Below, in pieces: positions 6,034 to 8,668 of a stretch of 8,668 nucleotides of DNA. The stretch covers positions 1 through 8,668 of the forward strand of contig JAUXEL010000068.1 of assembly GCA_030620575.1 (NCBI GenBank), in the 5' to 3' direction. Both the position numbers and the translations under genes were made by a program. Under the pieces are notes generated by a model. That model saw only the letters and a list, made by a program, of their open reading frames with translations. It searched no databases and was not told the origin of the DNA. This DNA is from Fidelibacterota bacterium (GTDB taxonomy: Bacteria; Fidelibacterota; Fidelibacteria; Fidelibacterales; Fidelibacteraceae). Within the stretch, counting starts at the first letter, position 1; each line of letters starts with the position of its first letter.

Positions 6034-8118
6034 ATGAAAAAAACATATAAAATCATTCTTCTGTTTCTTTTAGTCACCCAGATATTTGCTCAGGGAAATA
6101 TTTTTACCCGTGTTGGAAGCAATATCGCCGCGTATTTTAATACCTATTACAACGCGAAGGTATATTTTAATGAGGCACAAGAATTATATAATAATGAAGA
6201 GGATAAGGACAAACTATCAACAAAAGCTCGTTCCGCATTAAATAAAGCGACTAAACAAGCGGAAGTGGTAATTGATAAGTTCCCCAATTCATCCTATGTT
6301 GATGACGCCATGTTTTATTATAGTGTCTGTCATTTTCAACTGGGACGCCATGAACGTTCCTTAAAGCAGTTGGAAACACTCACTTTGCGTTATCCCGATA
6401 GTCCGTATTACTTTGAAGCTAAATTGTGGATCTCGAAATGCCATTATCAAATGGGTAAAAAAGCCCTCGCTTATGATTTGTTAGAGCGGTTTTTGGAAAA
6501 TTCAAAAAACCGTGCTTATTTTAGCGAAGCATACCAACTGGTGGGATATTTAGCGTTACAGGAAGAAGATTCCAGCAAGGCGCTGCAGGCATTTTTAATG
6601 TCGGCGGACAAGGCAGATCAAAAAAGTGTAAGCTGTGATATGTATCTCGAAGCTATCGATATTTATATTGATCGTAAAGAATATAAGGAAGCACTGCGGT
6701 ATACTGACCGCGCCGGGCGCAATATAAAATTTGATGAACAACGCGCCAGAGTACAGTTGGCATATATCCGTGCTTACCGCTTGCAAGGTGAAATTGAAAA
6801 GGCCAACAGTTACATAGAATCGTCATTAAAGGATACCCGTATTGCAAAATACTGGGGCGATATTAAATATGAACAGGCAAATATCTATTTTGACAGGGGT
6901 AATGAAAAACAAACCGTTTCTCTTTTGCGTTATATTGTTGAAGATCCGGAGAAGATCTATCGAAACAACCGGGATTCTCAGGCCTGGGCACGGGCAGCAT
7001 ATCGTTTAGGCATGTATTACACCTATGAAAGATCCAACCTTGATTCAGCCAAATATTATTTTAAGTATGCACAGTCAAAACGCAGGCAATCCCGGGAAGG
7101 GAGTCTGGCAACCGATTATATGCTAAGCATGAACCAGTTGGATAAAATTAACAAAAACCTGGGGAATATTATTAGCAAGTCCCCGGAATTGGCCGACAGT
7201 GCCTGGGTGTATTATGAATACCTGGCCGATTCAGCCCGGGTGGAAGAAACGGCAAAAAACATGCTGCTGGCCGATACTCTGACAGCAGACAGTATCGCAA
7301 CGGACTCACTGATCCGTGTTGCAAATACCGGTTATCACTATTTTCAAAAAGAGCTATCCCTTTATGAAGAACATTCCACTGATTATACAGAAGTACTTTT
7401 TAACCTTGCCGGTCTATTCCTTTTTGATCTTCATATTCCTGATACCGCATTGAATATTTATATGAAGATCAGTCAGGAGTTCTATTATACGCCGGCCGTT
7501 CCCAAAGCCCTGTATTCACAAGCCTATGTCTGGGAATATGAACTTGATAACAGCAACAATGCCGATTCGCTGAAAAGTATTATCACAAAGCGTTTCCCTG
7601 AATCTGATATCTCGAATTATATCCTGGATCTGGTTTCCCGGGATTCCATTTTATTCTATGAAAATCAGAAAAAAATATATGACATTGAAACCCGATATAT
7701 TGACAACAACAATATTCAGGGAGCAATAGACACATTAAAAATCCTGATACATGATGAAAATATGGATAGCAAAACCCATGCTTTTATTGCATACAAAATT
7801 GCCTGGCTGTATGATTATGAATTAAGCCTAACAGAAAATACCCGGGACAGTATTCTTTTTTATTACCATATAGTTGATGATCTTCATCCGGGAACGCCAT
7901 TGGCACGCAAGAGCGTGCTTCGGATTGCCGCAATTGAAACCGATATCAATGATTATTTTACTTATCTCGAGGGCGACTCCCTGGAAATTGCAGAAGGAAA
8001 TGCCGATACCTCCGTTTTGCTTGATCAGCCTGAAGCCGTCAATGAACAACAACAGGTTAAGCATCCGATACGGCGACTGCTAATAAGTCCCGGCCGTCCG
8101 CGCCCCATCCGCCTCTAA
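6034..8118 (+). CDS. exported tetratricopeptide-repeat protein
   Basis: This is a 694-residue protein. Residues 1-20 form a Sec signal peptide (lysines, a hydrophobic core, then IFAQ) with likely cleavage after A19 or Q20. There is no lipobox cysteine, so it is not a lipoprotein like BamD. The mature part is largely helical TPR-type repeat. One set spans about 65-360, with units ending in patterns such as VIDKFPNSSYVDDAMFYY (79-96) and LTLRYPDSPYYFEAKLW (116-132). A second set spans about 435-640, including DTALNIYMKISQEF (470-483) and a KALYSQAYVWEYELD stretch (491-505). A loosely conserved DS/DT-rich linker (385-430) joins them. The tail (675-694) turns strongly basic. Its role is probably as a periplasmic or envelope scaffold, but no partner is encoded nearby. 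No Shine-Dalgarno is visible before the ATG. Confidence 0.85.
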   Translation: MKKTYKIILLFLLVTQIFAQGNIFTRVGSNIAAYFNTYYNAKVYFNEAQELYNNEEDKDKLSTKARSALNKATKQAEVVIDKFPNSSYVDDAMFYYSVCHFQLGRHERSLKQLETLTLRYPDSPYYFEAKLWISKCHYQMGKKALAYDLLERFLENSKNRAYFSEAYQLVGYLALQEEDSSKALQAFLMSADKADQKSVSCDMYLEAIDIYIDRKEYKEALRYTDRAGRNIKFDEQRARVQLAYIRAYRLQGEIEKANSYIESSLKDTRIAKYWGDIKYEQANIYFDRGNEKQTVSLLRYIVEDPEKIYRNNRDSQAWARAAYRLGMYYTYERSNLDSAKYYFKYAQSKRRQSREGSLATDYMLSMNQLDKINKNLGNIISKSPELADSAWVYYEYLADSARVEETAKNMLLADTLTADSIATDSLIRVANTGYHYFQKELSLYEEHSTDYTEVLFNLAGLFLFDLHIPDTALNIYMKISQEFYYTPAVPKALYSQAYVWEYELDNSNNADSLKSIITKRFPESDISNYILDLVSRDSILFYENQKKIYDIETRYIDNNNIQGAIDTLKILIHDENMDSKTHAFIAYKIAWLYDYELSLTENTRDSILFYYHIVDDLHPGTPLARKSVLRIAAIETDINDYFTYLEGDSLEIAEGNADTSVLLDQPEAVNEQQQVKHPIRRLLISPGRPRPIRL

Positions 8119-8177
8119 TATATCCCTACAAATAGTTGGTTTACAGAAATTCTGATAAATAATTTTTGGAAAACTAA

Positions 8178-8196
8178 AAAACTTGAGTCAAGTTTT
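8178..8196 (+). terminator. candidate intrinsic terminator of the TPR gene
   Basis: AAAACTTG (8178-8185), loop AGT, CAAGTTTT (8189-8196), followed by CTTAATG. It forms an 8-bp stem whose right arm ends in four T residues, 60 bp after the TPR stop codon. It is AT-rich and therefore weak as a terminator. Its symmetry means it could act on both strands. Confidence 0.5.
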
Positions 8197-8211
8197 CTTA
8201 ATGTATTTTCA

Positions 8212-8309
8212 ATATTTTAGTGAAAATAATGTGATAAGAAACACAGAATGCTAGAAAAAACTTGGGGCAAGTTTTAAATGGACAATTGACAATTGACAAT
8301 GGACAATGA
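8212..8309 (+). repeat. 98-bp direct repeat, copy 1
   Basis: It matches 8571-8668 at an offset of 359 bp with only two differences (8221-8222), and 8223-8309 is identical. It contains an 8-bp stem hairpin, AAAACTTG-GGG-CAAGTTTT (8257-8275), and a heptamer tandem (8281-8308). It has no coding potential. Confidence 0.95.
8281..8308. repeat. 7-bp tandem repeat (GACAATT / GACAATG)
   Basis: Four contiguous heptamers: GACAATT twice, then GACAATG twice. The same array is carried in the second direct-repeat copy at 8640-8667. Such GACAATT runs are known as simple repeats in intergenic regions of many bacteria. Confidence 0.9.
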
Positions 8310-8342
8310 AGAACGAAGACGGAAAAAATAAATCGTGAACAG

Positions 8343-8372
8343 CCTGTCCGGCGTAGCCCCGATGGTTCGGGG
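8343..8372. repeat. 17-bp dispersed repeat, copy 2 (inverted), with overlapping hairpin
   Basis: Positions 8343-8359 are the exact reverse complement of 5873-5889. The 3' end merges into a hairpin CCCCGA (8357-8362), loop TGGT, TCGGGG (8367-8372). That makes a composite repeat unit. Confidence 0.75.
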
Positions 8373-8413
8373 GATCAGTATCTGCATTAATGGATGGACT
8401 AATATAAATTGAG

Positions 8414-8455
8414 ATCCCGGGTCTTAGCTCTACCAAGGCTACGTACGCCCGGGAT
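8414..8455. repeat. inverted repeat ATCCCGGG / CCCGGGAT with 26-base interior
   Basis: The 8-bp arms (8414-8421 and 8448-8455) are exact complements, and each arm contains the self-complementary CCCGGG. The interior includes CCAAGGCTACGTACG, reminiscent of the CTACGTAGGC and GCCTTGG fragments at 391-410. A further weak hairpin, GGGGTG/CGCCCC with one wobble pair, follows at 8463-8480. This is a dispersed palindromic repeat without an evident role. Confidence 0.7.
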
Positions 8456-8570
8456 GACGCGAGGGGTGGTTTTGCGCCCCGGCCTGGCGGACGAAGACTG
8501 TTCGAAATGACATCAAAAAACTATTGACAGCATGCGATTCCCATTTTTTAATTTGTTTCACACAACGGGT

Positions 8571-8668
8571 ATATTTTAGCAAAAATAATGTGATAAGAAA
8601 CACAGAATGCTAGAAAAAACTTGGGGCAAGTTTTAAATGGACAATTGACAATTGACAATGGACAATGA
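8571..8668 (+). repeat. 98-bp direct repeat, copy 2 (reaches window end)
   Basis: The second copy of 8212-8309 is 87 bases identical plus 9 of 11 at its left end. It includes the same AAAACTTG-GGG-CAAGTTTT hairpin (8616-8634) and the GACAATT/GACAATG array (8640-8667). It is still matching at the last base, so the true right boundary lies outside the window. Confidence 0.95.

Larger units (their letters stand above)
8119..8668. other. gene-free, repeat-rich 3' spacer
   Basis: These 550 bases contain no plausible gene. The minus-strand frame near 8251-8436 is a translation of tandem repeats. The contents are a hairpin at 8178-8196, direct-repeat copy 1 (8212-8309) with a second hairpin and a heptamer tandem, a GC-rich palindrome mosaic (8341-8480), and direct-repeat copy 2 (8571-8668), which reaches the window end. 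GC content rises sharply in 8343-8500 compared with the AT-rich flanks. Confidence 0.75.

Noticed and set aside
8251..8436. Minus-strand 61-codon frame
   Set aside because: Its peptide is a translation of the GACAATT tandem and palindromes, with no start signal.
8212..8570. Insertion sequence or CRISPR explanation for the direct repeats
   Set aside because: There is no transposase, no terminal inverted repeats with target duplication, and only two copies, separated by 261 bp. Repeat and spacer lengths do not fit a CRISPR array.

Overview
The window looks like a chromosomal segment of a low-to-moderate GC, Gram-negative-type bacterium. Codons are AT-leaning. There is a large Sec-exported TPR protein of the kind common in the Fibrobacterota-Chlorobiota-Bacteroidota (FCB) superphylum and related uncultured lineages (Marinimicrobia, Calditrichota, Ignavibacteria). 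The intergenic spaces are unusually rich in short tandem and palindromic repeats, as in many genomes of those groups. This placement is an inference from style; no rRNA or phylogenetic marker is present.

Layout. Positions 3-59 may hold the last codons of an upstream gene. Positions 60-611 are repeat-filled and contain no credible gene. Positions 612-3471 on the minus strand form a compact iron-uptake operon read as feoA (14-nt overlap) feoB, then a Fur-family regulator. The divergent intergenic region (3472-3693) holds a perfect 14-bp inverted repeat next to feoA, the best operator candidate in the window, and a sigma70-like promoter facing the other way. Positions 3694-5632 on the plus strand form a second tight cluster: a stand-alone and partly degenerate ABC-type ATPase, a protein-L-isoaspartate O-methyltransferase (pcm), and a PAP2-family membrane phosphatase. 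Positions 5633-6033 are a repeat and hairpin cluster. Positions 6034-8118 encode a 694-residue exported TPR protein. Positions 8119-8668 are gene-free and contain hairpins, a heptanucleotide tandem and a 98-bp direct repeat whose second copy runs exactly into the window end.

How the parts fit. FeoA and FeoB make the ferrous-iron importer, and the Fur-family protein at the end of the operon is the likely iron-responsive repressor, giving a plausible autoregulatory loop if the palindrome upstream of feoA is its site. The ABC-ATPase/pcm/pap2 cluster reads as one transcript by spacing, but no shared pathway is evident. The TPR gene stands alone behind about 400 bp of repeats.

I see no CRISPR array, tRNA, rRNA, transposase, toxin-antitoxin pair or recognisable defence system. 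The least ordinary signals are the degenerate ABC ATPase without a permease, the conserved-stem/variable-loop hairpin family after the TPR gene, the long direct repeat at the window edge, and the palindrome in the feo control region.
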